From the NCBI GenBank assembly GCA_019186985.1, contig JABARQ010000038.1, positions 1 through 64,000 on the forward strand: a DNA stretch of 64,000 nt. The letters are read 5' to 3'. The notes beneath the pieces were generated by a model that did not search any database, had not been told where the DNA came from, and saw only the letters and a list, made by a program, of their open reading frames with translations. Source of the DNA: Prosthecobacter sp. (GTDB lineage: Bacteria > Verrucomicrobiota > Verrucomicrobiia > Verrucomicrobiales > Verrucomicrobiaceae). Both the position numbers and the translations under genes were made by a program. Positions 28,461 to 37,266 of the stretch are shown here, piece after piece (the stretch's first letter is position 1; every line of letters starts with the position of its first letter).

Positions 28461-30083
28461 ATGAGCGAGCCCAAGACTGAGACCTCCTCCCAGGCCAGGA
28501 GCACGGGCGTGGTTTCCGTCGCCATCCTCTGCAGCCGGCTGCTCGGCCTGGTGCGCGACCAGTTGTTGAATGGTTTGTTCGGCGCGCACTTCACCGGCAT
28601 CTTCACCGCCGCCTTCCGCACGCCCAACATGCTGCGCGACCTCTTCGCCGAGGGCGCCCTGTCCACGGCCTTCGTGACCACCTTCACCAAGAAGATCAAG
28701 AACGAGGGCGACGAGGCCGCCTGGGTGCTGGGGAGGAAGATGCTCGCTCTCTCCGTCTGCTTCATGAGCATGGTCGCCCTCGCCGGGGTTGCCGTGGCCC
28801 CCTGGCTCGTGCGCCTGCTGAACCCGGGCTGGGAGAACCCTGCCAGCCTGGAGCTTTGCACGAGGCTGGTGCGCATCATGTACCCCTTCATCACCATCGT
28901 GTCGGTGACGGCCCTGGTCATGGGCATGCTGAACTCCAAGAAGGTCTTCTTCGTCCCGGCCGTCGCCTCGGCCTTCTTCAACCTGGGCTGCATCGTCGGC
29001 GGCGTCGCCGTGGCCTGGCTGATCGACCCCGGCTTCCGTGAAGGCCACATCACGGAGAAGGGCCTGACGGGCTTTGCCATCGGCACGCTCATCGGCGGCC
29101 TCATGCAGCTCGGCATCCAGCTTCCCTCGCTGCGTCGTGTGGGCTTCAGGTTTGGCATGGATTTCGGCTGGAAGGACAAGGGCGTCAGCGAGGTGCTGCA
29201 CCTGATGTGGCCCTCCCTCATCGCCGCAGGCGGCACCCAGGTCGGCGTTTTCCTGAACTCCATCTTCGCCTCCTTCACGCCCGGTCACGAGGCGGCGAAC
29301 GCCTGGCTGGCCAACGCCCAGCGCCTTCAGCAGCTTCCGCTCGGGCTGTTCGGTGTCGCGGTCGCCACCGTGACGCTGCCGATGCTCTCACGCCTCGCCA
29401 CCGAGGGCGTCACGCCCGCCTTTCGCGGCGCGCTCGCCAAGGGCCTGAGGCTGGTGCTGTTCCTGACGCTGCCCAGTGCGGTCGGGCTCTCGCTGCTCGC
29501 GGACGAGATCGTCTCCATCCTCTTTGAGCATGGCAAGTTCACGGCGGCGGATGTCGCGGCCACGGCCGCCCCCCTGCAGGCCTATGCCTTCGGCCTGGTC
29601 TTTTACTCCGCGATCAAGGTTCTCCAGCCTGCCTTTTACACCATCGGCCGGCGCTTTGTCCCCATGATGTCCAGCCTTGGCGTCATCGCGCTGACGGCGG
29701 CGCTGAATTCCATCACGGTCTTTGTCCTCCACTGGGACCACACCGCCCTGGCCTGGGCCACGGCCCTGGGGCTGGCCTGCAACTTCCTGGCGCTCTACCT
29801 CTCGATGCGGAAGTTTGCCGACGGTCTGGAGACGCGCTTGCTCGTGCAGGGACTGATTCGCCTGCTTGCCGGCATCGCGGTGATGGGTGCTGTCTGCCTC
29901 GCCGCGAAGTTCACCTTGCTTGCTGGCTGGCAGCACATGGGGTTCATCCTTCGCGTGGCTGCACTCGGCGGCACGGTGACGGTGGCCGCTGTGTCCTATT
30001 TCACAGTCACCCAGAGGCTGCGTGTCGAGGAGGCGGGTGAGTTCATCGGCATCGTCTCCCGCCGCTTCAAACGCTATCCCTGA
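28461..30083 (+). CDS. murJ: Lipid II flippase MurJ
   Basis: MurJ flips the peptidoglycan precursor lipid II across the inner membrane. The 540-residue protein has about 14 membrane segments and begins with the family block SILCSRLLGLVRDQLLNGLFG-like sequence and FRTPNMLRDLFAEGALSTAF. It ends with a cytoplasmic tail. It follows sua5 by 7 bp and the next gene starts 3 bp after its stop, so the three are probably one transcript. Confidence 0.94.
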   Translation: MSEPKTETSSQARSTGVVSVAILCSRLLGLVRDQLLNGLFGAHFTGIFTAAFRTPNMLRDLFAEGALSTAFVTTFTKKIKNEGDEAAWVLGRKMLALSVCFMSMVALAGVAVAPWLVRLLNPGWENPASLELCTRLVRIMYPFITIVSVTALVMGMLNSKKVFFVPAVASAFFNLGCIVGGVAVAWLIDPGFREGHITEKGLTGFAIGTLIGGLMQLGIQLPSLRRVGFRFGMDFGWKDKGVSEVLHLMWPSLIAAGGTQVGVFLNSIFASFTPGHEAANAWLANAQRLQQLPLGLFGVAVATVTLPMLSRLATEGVTPAFRGALAKGLRLVLFLTLPSAVGLSLLADEIVSILFEHGKFTAADVAATAAPLQAYAFGLVFYSAIKVLQPAFYTIGRRFVPMMSSLGVIALTAALNSITVFVLHWDHTALAWATALGLACNFLALYLSMRKFADGLETRLLVQGLIRLLAGIAVMGAVCLAAKFTLLAGWQHMGFILRVAALGGTVTVAAVSYFTVTQRLRVEEAGEFIGIVSRRFKRYP

Positions 30084-30086
30084 ATC

Positions 30087-30683
30087 ATGTCGCGACAACG
30101 CCTCTGGATCACCACCCTGGCCCTGCTCGCCGCCCTCTGGTCGGCCGTGGCGCTCGTCATGCATGAGACGGACGACCTGGTCTCCTGGCCCGGCAAGGTG
30201 CAGGAACTGGTGGAAAACGCCCCCTGGCTGGCAGGTGAAAAGCTTTCGGATGAAAAACGTCGCGGCTATCTGGCGCGTGTCATCACGAACTACCAGCGGC
30301 TGGATGTCGGCCAGCGCAAAAGCCTGCGCGAGGATGCCCAGGAGGCGCTCGACAAGTTCTTTGCCTCGCTCTCCGAGGAGGAGCAGAAAGTTTATGTGAA
30401 CCGCACCATCCAGCCGCTGTTCGAGGTCATCGACCGCGGTTTGAAGGTGATGCCGGTCGAGGACCGCAAGCGTCTGGTCACCCGGATGCGCGGTGACCTG
30501 AAGAACCTGCGCGGCGGCAATGCCGAGGGCGACCGCCTGGCCGAGCAGGATCGGAAATTCATGGAGGACCTGATGGCCGAGGATCCGCTGCTCTTCCTGC
30601 GCGGTGCCAGCGTGAAGCAGAAGCTGGAGCTGGCGCCCGTCCTGGAGGACATGCAGTCGCGCGTCCAGGGGCTGAGGCGCTGA
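30087..30683 (+). CDS. Membrane-anchored protein of unknown function
   Basis: I do not recognise a family. The 198-residue protein has one N-terminal membrane segment (about 7-24) and a mostly helical, highly charged remainder with many Arg, Glu and Lys residues. It could form a coiled-coil rod in the periplasm. It starts 3 bp after murJ, suggesting a cell-envelope role by context only. Confidence 0.7.
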   Translation: MSRQRLWITTLALLAALWSAVALVMHETDDLVSWPGKVQELVENAPWLAGEKLSDEKRRGYLARVITNYQRLDVGQRKSLREDAQEALDKFFASLSEEEQKVYVNRTIQPLFEVIDRGLKVMPVEDRKRLVTRMRGDLKNLRGGNAEGDRLAEQDRKFMEDLMAEDPLLFLRGASVKQKLELAPVLEDMQSRVQGLRR

Positions 30684-30719
30684 TTGCAACGGCCGTGCGG
30701 CGGCCGGCGTTTTAACGGC

Positions 30720-32132
30720 ATGACGCGCCTTCTTGCCACGCTCCTGCTCCTCGCACTTCCGGCACTCCTCCAGGCGGCGCGCCGGCCTAACGTCGTTTTC
30801 ATCCTGACCGACAACCAGGGTGCCTGGACCCTCGGCTGCTACGGCAACCCGGACATCCGCACGCCGAACATCGACGCGCTGGCAGCCGGCGGGGTGCGCT
30901 TCACGCGGGCGCTCAGCAGCAATCCGGTGTGCTCGCCCACCCGCGCCACCTTCCTCACCGGCCTGATCCCCTCGCAGCATGGCGTGCATTCGTTCCTGGA
31001 TCCGAAGTTCATGATGGGTCCGGAGGCGTACAACACCCTCGGCGAGTTCACCTCCGTCGGCGAGATCCTGCGTGATGCGGGCTACGTCTGCGGGTTGAGC
31101 GGCAAGTGGCATCTCGGGGCGAACCTCACGCCGAACGAGGGATTCTCCTTCTGGGTCACCAAGCCTGACGGCAGCACCCGGGAGTTTTACGACCAGGAGG
31201 TCATCGAGAACGGCCGGATCACCAAGGTGGCGGAATACACGACCGACTACTGGACGCGGCGCGGCATTGAGTTCATCGAGGCGAACAAGGAGCGCCCGTT
31301 CTTCCTCCTCCTGGCCTACAACGGCCCCTATTCGCTCGGCAACCTGATGCTGAACGAGTCCCGCAACCGCCATGCAGCCTACTATGCGGACAAGGAGCTG
31401 CAGAGCTTCCCGCGTGACGCCATGCACCCATGGCAGTTTCATAACAAACAGTTTCACAATGATCCACGCGCCAGGCGGCGCATGGCCTGCGAGGTCAGCG
31501 GCGTGGACGATGGTGTCGGCGATGTCATGGCGGCGCTGAAGCGGCTGGGCCTGGAGAAGGACACGCTGGTTGTCTATGCCTCCGACCAGGGATGGATGGG
31601 TGGGCAGAACGGCCTCTGGGGCATGGGCGACCACACCCGCCCCATCGGCGCCCATGAGCTCATGATGCAGATCCCGCTGATCTTCCACCAGCCAGGCAGG
31701 ATTCCCGCCGGAGCAACGTCGGACCTGCTGGTCAGCAACTACGACTTCCTTCCAAGCCTGCTCGGTTATCTGGACCTGCGAGAAAGGCTGCCTGCCAAGC
31801 CGCGCCCTCCGGGTCGTGACTTTTCGGAAGCACTTCTGGGCAGGCCGCCCGCCGGATGGGACAACACGGTGTTCTATGAAATGGAGACCTGCCGGGCCGT
31901 GCGCGGCGAACGCTGGAAATACGTGCACCGACATCCGGAAGGCCCCCATGAGCTCTACGACATGCAGGCAGACCCCCGGGAACGATTCAATTTGTTCGGC
32001 CAGCCGGGCCTTCAGCAGGTCACGCTGGAGATGAAATCCCGGCTCGACGGCTTCTTCCAGGCACATGCCGACCCTCGCCATGACCTCTGGCGCGGCGGAA
32101 AGTCGAAGGCAAAACGTGTGACGGGGGAGTGA
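30720..32132 (+). CDS. Secreted arylsulfatase-type sulfatase
   Basis: A 470-residue protein with a signal peptide (MTRLLATLLLLALPALLQA). It has RPNVVFILTDNQG at the N-terminus (metal ligands) and the formylglycine motif CSPTRATFLTG near residue 73, whose Cys is converted to the catalytic formylglycine. GKWHLG (near 138) supplies further active-site residues. It should release sulfate from a carbohydrate or other ester outside the cytoplasm. Formylglycine-generating enzyme is not in the window. The ATG at 30720 gives a clean signal peptide. Confidence 0.92.
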   Translation: MTRLLATLLLLALPALLQAARRPNVVFILTDNQGAWTLGCYGNPDIRTPNIDALAAGGVRFTRALSSNPVCSPTRATFLTGLIPSQHGVHSFLDPKFMMGPEAYNTLGEFTSVGEILRDAGYVCGLSGKWHLGANLTPNEGFSFWVTKPDGSTREFYDQEVIENGRITKVAEYTTDYWTRRGIEFIEANKERPFFLLLAYNGPYSLGNLMLNESRNRHAAYYADKELQSFPRDAMHPWQFHNKQFHNDPRARRRMACEVSGVDDGVGDVMAALKRLGLEKDTLVVYASDQGWMGGQNGLWGMGDHTRPIGAHELMMQIPLIFHQPGRIPAGATSDLLVSNYDFLPSLLGYLDLRERLPAKPRPPGRDFSEALLGRPPAGWDNTVFYEMETCRAVRGERWKYVHRHPEGPHELYDMQADPRERFNLFGQPGLQQVTLEMKSRLDGFFQAHADPRHDLWRGGKSKAKRVTGE

Positions 32133-32196
32133 AAGATGGAGGCCGTGGCAAAAACAGCATGACCGTCGTTGAAAGCTGTTCTTTCTCTGCGCCCCC

Positions 32197-32886
32197 ATGC
32201 CCAGACTCCTGCTTTTTGACATCGACGGCACGCTCCTTGACACCGGGGGTGCCGGTGGCGCCTCGCTGCTCGACGCGGTGGAGGAGCTCTACGGCGTGTC
32301 TCGTGGCTCGCTGCCGCCGCTGAACCTCGCCGGCGCCACGGACGGAGGCATTGTCCGGCAGCTCTTCGAACAGGTGGGCCGCGAGATGACTCCGGCCGCC
32401 GTCGATGAATACATGCGCAGCTACCTCGCCCATCTTCAGCGCCGCCTGCAGGATCGTGAGTTCATCGGCCAGACACTGCCCGGCACCCGGGAGCTGCTGC
32501 AGGCGCTGACCGCCGCCGGTGGTGCGGATCTGGGCCTGCTGACCGGCAACGTCCGCCGTGGCGCGGAGATGAAGCTGGCTCGGTTTGACCTTGGCGGACA
32601 TTTTGTGGAGGGGGCCTTTGGAGATGATGCCGAGGATCGCAACCATCTCGGGCCCGTGGCCATGCGCCGCATGAGCGGGGCGACGGGGCGGAGCTATCCT
32701 GTCAGCGAGGTCATTGTCATCGGCGACACGCCCAAGGACATCGCCTGCGCCCATGCCATCGGGGCGCGCTGCCTGGCGGTCGGCACGGGAAATTTTGAAG
32801 CCGCCGCCCTGTCCACCCATTCACCCTGGGTCTGCCTGGAAAACCTGGCGGACACGGATCGAGTCTGCGAGATTCTCCTGTCATGA
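32197..32886 (+). CDS. HAD-superfamily phosphatase
   Basis: A 229-residue HAD hydrolase with motif I LLFDIDGTLLDTGG (nucleophile and acid/base Asp), motif II Thr in GLLTGN, and motif IV VIVIGDTPKDIACAHAIGA. It is similar in length to phosphoglycolate phosphatases, but the substrate is unknown. Its stop overlaps the start of the CDF transporter gene (ATGA at 32883-32886), so translation is probably coupled. Confidence 0.87.
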   Translation: MPRLLLFDIDGTLLDTGGAGGASLLDAVEELYGVSRGSLPPLNLAGATDGGIVRQLFEQVGREMTPAAVDEYMRSYLAHLQRRLQDREFIGQTLPGTRELLQALTAAGGADLGLLTGNVRRGAEMKLARFDLGGHFVEGAFGDDAEDRNHLGPVAMRRMSGATGRSYPVSEVIVIGDTPKDIACAHAIGARCLAVGTGNFEAAALSTHSPWVCLENLADTDRVCEILLS

Positions 32887-33788
32887 GCACCGACGACCAG
32901 ATGCAATCCCGGGCCATGCGGCTGTCCCTGGTCATGGGATTTGTCATGCTGGTGCTGAAGATGAGCGCCTACCTGCTCACGGGCTCGGCGGCCATTCTCG
33001 GTGATGCGGCGGAGTCCGTGGTGCATGTCGCGGCGGTGGTCTTTGCGGCCTACAGCCTCTGGCTCGCCGCGCAGCCCGCCGATGAAAACCACCGCTACGG
33101 CCACAGCAAGATCGCCTTCTTCTCCGCAGGCATCGAGGGCGGCCTCATCGTGCTCGCCGCCGTCTTCATCATCTATGAGTCCATCCGGCGCTGGATCGGC
33201 GGGCTGACGGTCTCCCACCTGGGCGACGGCGTGCTCCTCACCCTCGCCACGGTGGTCATCAACGGCATGCTCGGCTTCTACCTCATCCGCACCGGCCGAC
33301 GGCATCGTTCGTTAATCCTCGAATCCAACGGCCGTCATGTGCTCACCGACGGATGGACCAGCCTCGGCGCCCTCGCAGGCCTGGGCCTGATGCACCTCAC
33401 CGGCTGGCCCTGGTGGGATCCGGTCTGCGGCCTGCTCATGGCGGGCAACATCCTGGTGTCCGGCTATGACCTCCTCCGCCAGAGCGTGGCGGGCCTGATG
33501 GATCATGCCGATCCCGCCCTGACCCGGGACCTGGATGCGGCGCTGGTGCGCGAGACCGCGGCCCGCGGCGTGACCTTCCACGCCCTGCGCCATCGCAACG
33601 CCGGCCAGGTTCATTATGTGGATGTGCACTTCCTTTTCCCGGATGACATCACGCTTCGCGAAGCCCATCGACTGACGACGGAGATCGAGCGCGCGGTCAT
33701 CCAGGGCACGAGCCATCCGGTTCACATCACCACGCACCTGGAGTGCGAGGGCGACCATGAGGAGCTTCACCCCGGCGACCGTCTCTGA
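32883..33788 (+). CDS. Cation diffusion facilitator family transporter
   Basis: A 301-residue CDF protein with about six membrane segments and a C-terminal cytoplasmic domain (about 205-290) containing the HVDVHFLFP strand. Metal-site residues appear as LGDAAESVVHV in TM2 and HVLTDGWTS in TM5. It is likely a divalent metal/proton antiporter (Zn, Fe or Mn); specificity cannot be set from sequence. It overlaps the HAD gene upstream and birA downstream (TGATG). Confidence 0.88.
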   Translation: MSTDDQMQSRAMRLSLVMGFVMLVLKMSAYLLTGSAAILGDAAESVVHVAAVVFAAYSLWLAAQPADENHRYGHSKIAFFSAGIEGGLIVLAAVFIIYESIRRWIGGLTVSHLGDGVLLTLATVVINGMLGFYLIRTGRRHRSLILESNGRHVLTDGWTSLGALAGLGLMHLTGWPWWDPVCGLLMAGNILVSGYDLLRQSVAGLMDHADPALTRDLDAALVRETAARGVTFHALRHRNAGQVHYVDVHFLFPDDITLREAHRLTTEIERAVIQGTSHPVHITTHLECEGDHEELHPGDRL

Positions 33789-34570
33789 TGCCCGCGCTTG
33801 ATCCCAGCCTGCTGAACGATCCCACCCTGCCCTGGAGGGTGCGTGTGGTCGATGAGACCGGCTCAACCAGCGATGCCGTGCGCGAGGCGGCGGTGGCGGG
33901 CGAGCCGCCCGGCCTGGTGCTCTTTGCGGAAAGCCAGACTGCGGGCCGCGGCCGACGTCAGAACCGCTGGCTGGCGCCCAGGGGCAAGGACCTCATGTTC
34001 TCCCTGCTGCTCCAGCCGGAGGCGCCGACGCCGCTCTGGCCGCGCCTCACCACGCTCGCCGCCCTGGCCCTCTGCCGCGCGGTCGAGGACGAGCTGCCGC
34101 TGAGGCCGCTGATCAAGTGGCCGAACGATCTTTACGTCAACGACCGCAAGGTCTCGGGCCTGCTGGCCGACGTGGTCACCACCAGCTCCGGCCTGATGCT
34201 GGTGCTCGGCATCGGGCTGAATGTGAACACTTGCCAGTTCCCGCCGGAGCTGGAGGGCGTCGCCGCCTCGCTGCTCGGATCCATGCCCTTTGCGCAGACT
34301 CCGGAGCTCGACCGCAATCCCCTCGCCGCCGCCGTGCTTCAGCAGCTTCACGCCCAGTTCCAGAGGATCGAGGACGGCTTTCATGAGGCCGTGGCGGAAA
34401 CCCGGGAACGAAGCTGGCTGCTCGGCCGCCAGATCCGCGCCACGGTGGACGGCTGCGAGCTTTATGGCCGTGCCGTGGACCTGGATTCCGAGGGCCGGCT
34501 GCTGCTCGCCCTGCCGGACGGGGATGTCACGACGCTGGGCAGCGCGGAAAGCGTGCGCCGCGTCGTCTGA
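33788..34570 (+). CDS. birA: Biotin--[acetyl-CoA-carboxylase] ligase
   Basis: BirA attaches biotin to the carboxyl carrier protein. The 260-residue protein has the biotinyl-AMP site GRGRRQNRWLAP near residue 54 and KWPNDLYVN near residue 112. It lacks the N-terminal helix-turn-helix of E. coli BirA, so it is a group I ligase that should not act as a repressor. Its ATG overlaps the CDF stop by one base. Confidence 0.93.
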   Translation: MPALDPSLLNDPTLPWRVRVVDETGSTSDAVREAAVAGEPPGLVLFAESQTAGRGRRQNRWLAPRGKDLMFSLLLQPEAPTPLWPRLTTLAALALCRAVEDELPLRPLIKWPNDLYVNDRKVSGLLADVVTTSSGLMLVLGIGLNVNTCQFPPELEGVAASLLGSMPFAQTPELDRNPLAAAVLQQLHAQFQRIEDGFHEAVAETRERSWLLGRQIRATVDGCELYGRAVDLDSEGRLLLALPDGDVTTLGSAESVRRVV

Positions 34571-34578
34571 TCCGCTTC

Positions 34579-35757
34579 TCACCAGTCGGTCACCGCCCCG
34601 TCGGGGCTGAACTCGCGCAGCACGATCTCCTGCTGGAACGGATGCTTCCTCACCTCGGCCTCGTTGATGGTGATGCCGAGGCCGGGCTTGTTGTTAGGCC
34701 GCACGATGCGCCCCTGCTTCTCGACGGTGAAGCCCTCCTCGACCACGTCCTGCCTCCAGGGCACGTCGTTGTGAACGGTTTCACAGATGATGTAGCTGGG
34801 CTGCGAGAAGCCGAACTCCAGCGAGGCGGCGGTGCTCACCGGCCCCTGCGGATTGTGCGGCGCCAGGGCGATGCGGTGCGCCTCGGCCAGCGCGGCGACG
34901 CGCCTGGCGGCGCTCAGGCCCCCGCAGTGGGTGATGTCGAGCTGGCAGATCTCGACCGCCCGCTTCTCGAACAGGTCCTTGAAGGCCTCGAGGTTTGTCA
35001 CGCGTTCGCCGCTGGCCACGGGCGTGGTGAGCGCGGCGTTGATCTTCGCCAGGCCGTCCACGCATTCGGGCCAGCAGGGCTCCTCAAAGAAGTAAAGGCC
35101 GTAGTCATCAAGCGCCTTGCCAAACTTCAGCCCCATGGCCGGCGAGGGCCGCGCGTGGCAGTCCACCATGATGTCGATGTCCGGCCCCACGGCCTCGCGC
35201 ATCGCGGCGACCGCCGCCGCCGCCGCGCGCACGGGCTTCATGCCCTCGATGGGCATCGTGCTCGGCACGGCCATGCTCTTGAAGGCCGTGTAACCGTCGG
35301 CCACCGCGGCCTGCGCGAGCTCGGCGAAGCGTTTCGCGTTGTCGGCGGGCGTCTGATAAAAATCCTCCATCTTCCCGCCGCCGAGGTGGCAGTAGGTGCG
35401 GACATAGTCCCGCACCGGCCCGCCGAAGACCTTGGAGAGCGGCATGTTCGCCACCTTGCCGACGATGTCCCACAGCGCGAGGTCGATGCCCGCGACGGCC
35501 GTGGCGCGCACGATGCCATGCCCGTGCCAGAAATGCTGGCGGTACATCATCTGCCACAGGTATTCCACCCGTGTCGGATCCTCGCCGATGAGCAGGTGCG
35601 ACATGTCCTCGATGGCGCCGACGATGCTGCGCGTGTGCCACTCCAGCGTCGCCTCGCCCCAGCCGATGAGCCCTGGCTGGTCGGTGACGACTTTGACAAA
35701 CACCCAGTTACGCATCCGGGCATGGCAGACGAGGGCTTCGATCTTTGTTATCTTCAT
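34579..35757 (-). CDS. Galactonate dehydratase-like enolase-superfamily enzyme
   Basis: A 392-residue mandelate racemase/muconate-lactonizing type enzyme. The N-terminus ([10 protein letters not shown]...[11 protein letters not shown]) and barrel motifs [13 protein letters not shown] (metal Asp), [10 protein letters not shown] (metal Glu), [12 protein letters not shown] (metal Glu) and [10 protein letters not shown] (catalytic His) match the D-galactonate dehydratase (DgoD) group. It probably dehydrates a sugar acid, but that specificity is inferred. It is transcribed alone, after an inverted repeat element. Confidence 0.85.
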   Translation of the reverse strand: MKITKIEALVCHARMRNWVFVKVVTDQPGLIGWGEATLEWHTRSIVGAIEDMSHLLIGEDPTRVEYLWQMMYRQHFWHGHGIVRATAVAGIDLALWDIVGKVANMPLSKVFGGPVRDYVRTYCHLGGGKMEDFYQTPADNAKRFAELAQAAVADGYTAFKSMAVPSTMPIEGMKPVRAAAAAVAAMREAVGPDIDIMVDCHARPSPAMGLKFGKALDDYGLYFFEEPCWPECVDGLAKINAALTTPVASGERVTNLEAFKDLFEKRAVEICQLDITHCGGLSAARRVAALAEAHRIALAPHNPQGPVSTAASLEFGFSQPSYIICETVHNDVPWRQDVVEEGFTVEKQGRIVRPNNKPGLGITINEAEVRKHPFQQEIVLREFSPDGAVTDW

Positions 35758-35779
35758 GGGATGGGAGGAGAGAGATTAG

Positions 35780-35849
35780 AACCGCTGATAAGACGCTAAT
35801 TAAACGCTGATCAATCCATTGGCGTCATGTCAGCGTCTCATCAGCGGTT
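35780..35849. repeat. Palindromic repeat element built from GCTGAT units
   Basis: An 18-nt arm (35780-35797) pairs with 35832-35849 with one mismatch. Between and within the arms the unit acGCTGATnaa recurs about every 11 nt (CCGCTGATAAG, ACGCTAATTAA, ACGCTGATCAA). There is no T run on either strand in the right place, so it is not a simple terminator. It resembles a dispersed REP-like intergenic repeat. Confidence 0.65.
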
Positions 35850-35856
35850 AAAAAAC

Positions 35857-37107
35857 TCACAAACAAAACCACGGCAGCGCGGTGATCTGCGGATGGATCT
35901 GCATGGGATAGGCACAGCGGCAGATGATGTATCCGTGCGGGGCTTTGGGGCCTTGTTCTTGGAGAAACTTGAGGAGGTGCCGCGCATCGGAAAGCGTCGG
36001 GCGCTCGGTCCATTTCACCTCGATGGGTGTCACCACGCCGTTCCTCTCGATGATGAAGTCGATCTCCGCGCCGTCTTTGGTCCGCAGAAAGCAAAGTTGA
36101 CCGTCTTGCAGGTATTGCAGGCGTTTCCACAGTTCCAGGCCCACCCATTGCTCAAAGACGGGTCCGGCTGAGGCCAGCGCGGTATCGCGTGATGGCGTGA
36201 GCCCGGCGGCGGCATGACGCACGCCGAGGTCGAAGAAGTAAAAGCGCGGCGTGGAGAGCAGCCCCTTCCTCGCGCTGCCGGAAAAGGGCGGCACACGAAA
36301 GCCGATAAACATGTCCTCCAGCAGCCCGTAGTGGCTTTTCACCGTGGGGTGGGACACGCCCGCTTGCTGGGCGATTTTCGAGTAGTTCACGACCTGCCCG
36401 CTTTCCAGCGCCGCCAGCTTCAGAAAGCGTGAGAACGCAGCCCAGTCCTTCACCAGCGCCTCGCGCCGCACCTCCTCTGCCAGATGGACCATGCTGTAGG
36501 CTCGCAAAAGATCGGCACGGAGATTTTCCTCCACGCTCACGATGCCCGGCAGCTCACCCCAGGCCAGGCGGGTGGGCAGATCCACGGCAGGCCAGACCGG
36601 CAGCCCCAGCGGGCTGGGAAGCGTCGCCCACGGCAGCGGGGATGCAGGCGTGAAAGAAAGCGCCTCCGCTCCGACACAGGGCCTCTCCGCGGTCGTCAGC
36701 GGATAAAGATGGCTGACCATGCAGCGTCCGGGCAGTAGGTTGGTGCCGAGCAGGCGCAACTTCCGCGCCGAGCTGCCGCAGAGCACGAAACGCCAGCGGG
36801 TCTTGTCACCGTCATAAAGATGCTGCACCGCGTCAAAGATGGCCGGCACGTTCTGCGCCTCATCAATCACGATCACCTGCGGCTCCGCCGCCTTCGGCAT
36901 GGCCTTGCAGATGCCGATGATCTGCTCCGGCTGGCTCAGGAAGCTCGACCGCTGCCCCGGATCGGAGAAATCAAGCCGCAGAGCCGGATTCGGGATCAGC
37001 TCCTTGAGAAGCGTGGACTTCCCCGTCTGGCGTGCGCCAAACACGATCTGCACGAATGGCGTTGCCAGCTTTTGCTGCCACCCAGCCTCTGACCAACGTT
37101 GATACAT
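35857..37107 (-). CDS. DUF4143 AAA+ ATPase
   Basis: A 416-residue ATPase with Walker A GARQTGKST near residue 27, Walker B VIVIDEAQN near residue 79, and a sensor-like CGSSARKL. The C-terminal half holds the DUF4143 region, ending with EIDFIIERNGVVTPIEVKW (nuclease-fold-like DxK pattern). These proteins are common, often mobile and of unknown role. The first true ATG is at 37107; a TTG two codons earlier is possible. It is preceded by an AT-rich 160-bp leader unlike its surroundings. Confidence 0.85.
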   Translation of the reverse strand: MYQRWSEAGWQQKLATPFVQIVFGARQTGKSTLLKELIPNPALRLDFSDPGQRSSFLSQPEQIIGICKAMPKAAEPQVIVIDEAQNVPAIFDAVQHLYDGDKTRWRFVLCGSSARKLRLLGTNLLPGRCMVSHLYPLTTAERPCVGAEALSFTPASPLPWATLPSPLGLPVWPAVDLPTRLAWGELPGIVSVEENLRADLLRAYSMVHLAEEVRREALVKDWAAFSRFLKLAALESGQVVNYSKIAQQAGVSHPTVKSHYGLLEDMFIGFRVPPFSGSARKGLLSTPRFYFFDLGVRHAAAGLTPSRDTALASAGPVFEQWVGLELWKRLQYLQDGQLCFLRTKDGAEIDFIIERNGVVTPIEVKWTERPTLSDARHLLKFLQEQGPKAPHGYIICRCAYPMQIHPQITALPWFCL

Positions 37108-37148
37108 GATCAAAAATGGCCTCTAGGCGAATAATTTTCAAGCATTGG

Positions 37149-37187
37149 TTCAATTAAGGCGATAAATTGAAACATAGGGCTTCAATT
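37149..37187. promoter_or_regulatory. TTCAATT inverted and direct repeats upstream of the DUF4143 gene
   Basis: TTCAATT (37149-37155), AATTGAA (37165-37171) and TTCAATT (37181-37187) lie in an AT-rich patch 40-80 bp before the ATPase start. The first two form an inverted repeat with a 9-nt spacer. They could be an operator or promoter region; no regulator is known. Confidence 0.35.
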
Positions 37188-37266
37188 CATCGGAGCTTCG
37201 ATTCACGGAAAATGCCAGCAATCTAGCTCTTCTTAACGAATCTATCGCTTCATCAAAAGGCCAAGC

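Noticed and set aside
29388..32243. A 951-codon open frame on the minus strand
   Set aside because: It runs antisense to murJ, the unknown gene and the sulfatase, and has no recognisable motif.
35780..35849. Rho-independent terminator
   Set aside because: The stem is good but neither strand has a T run after the hairpin in the direction of transcription.
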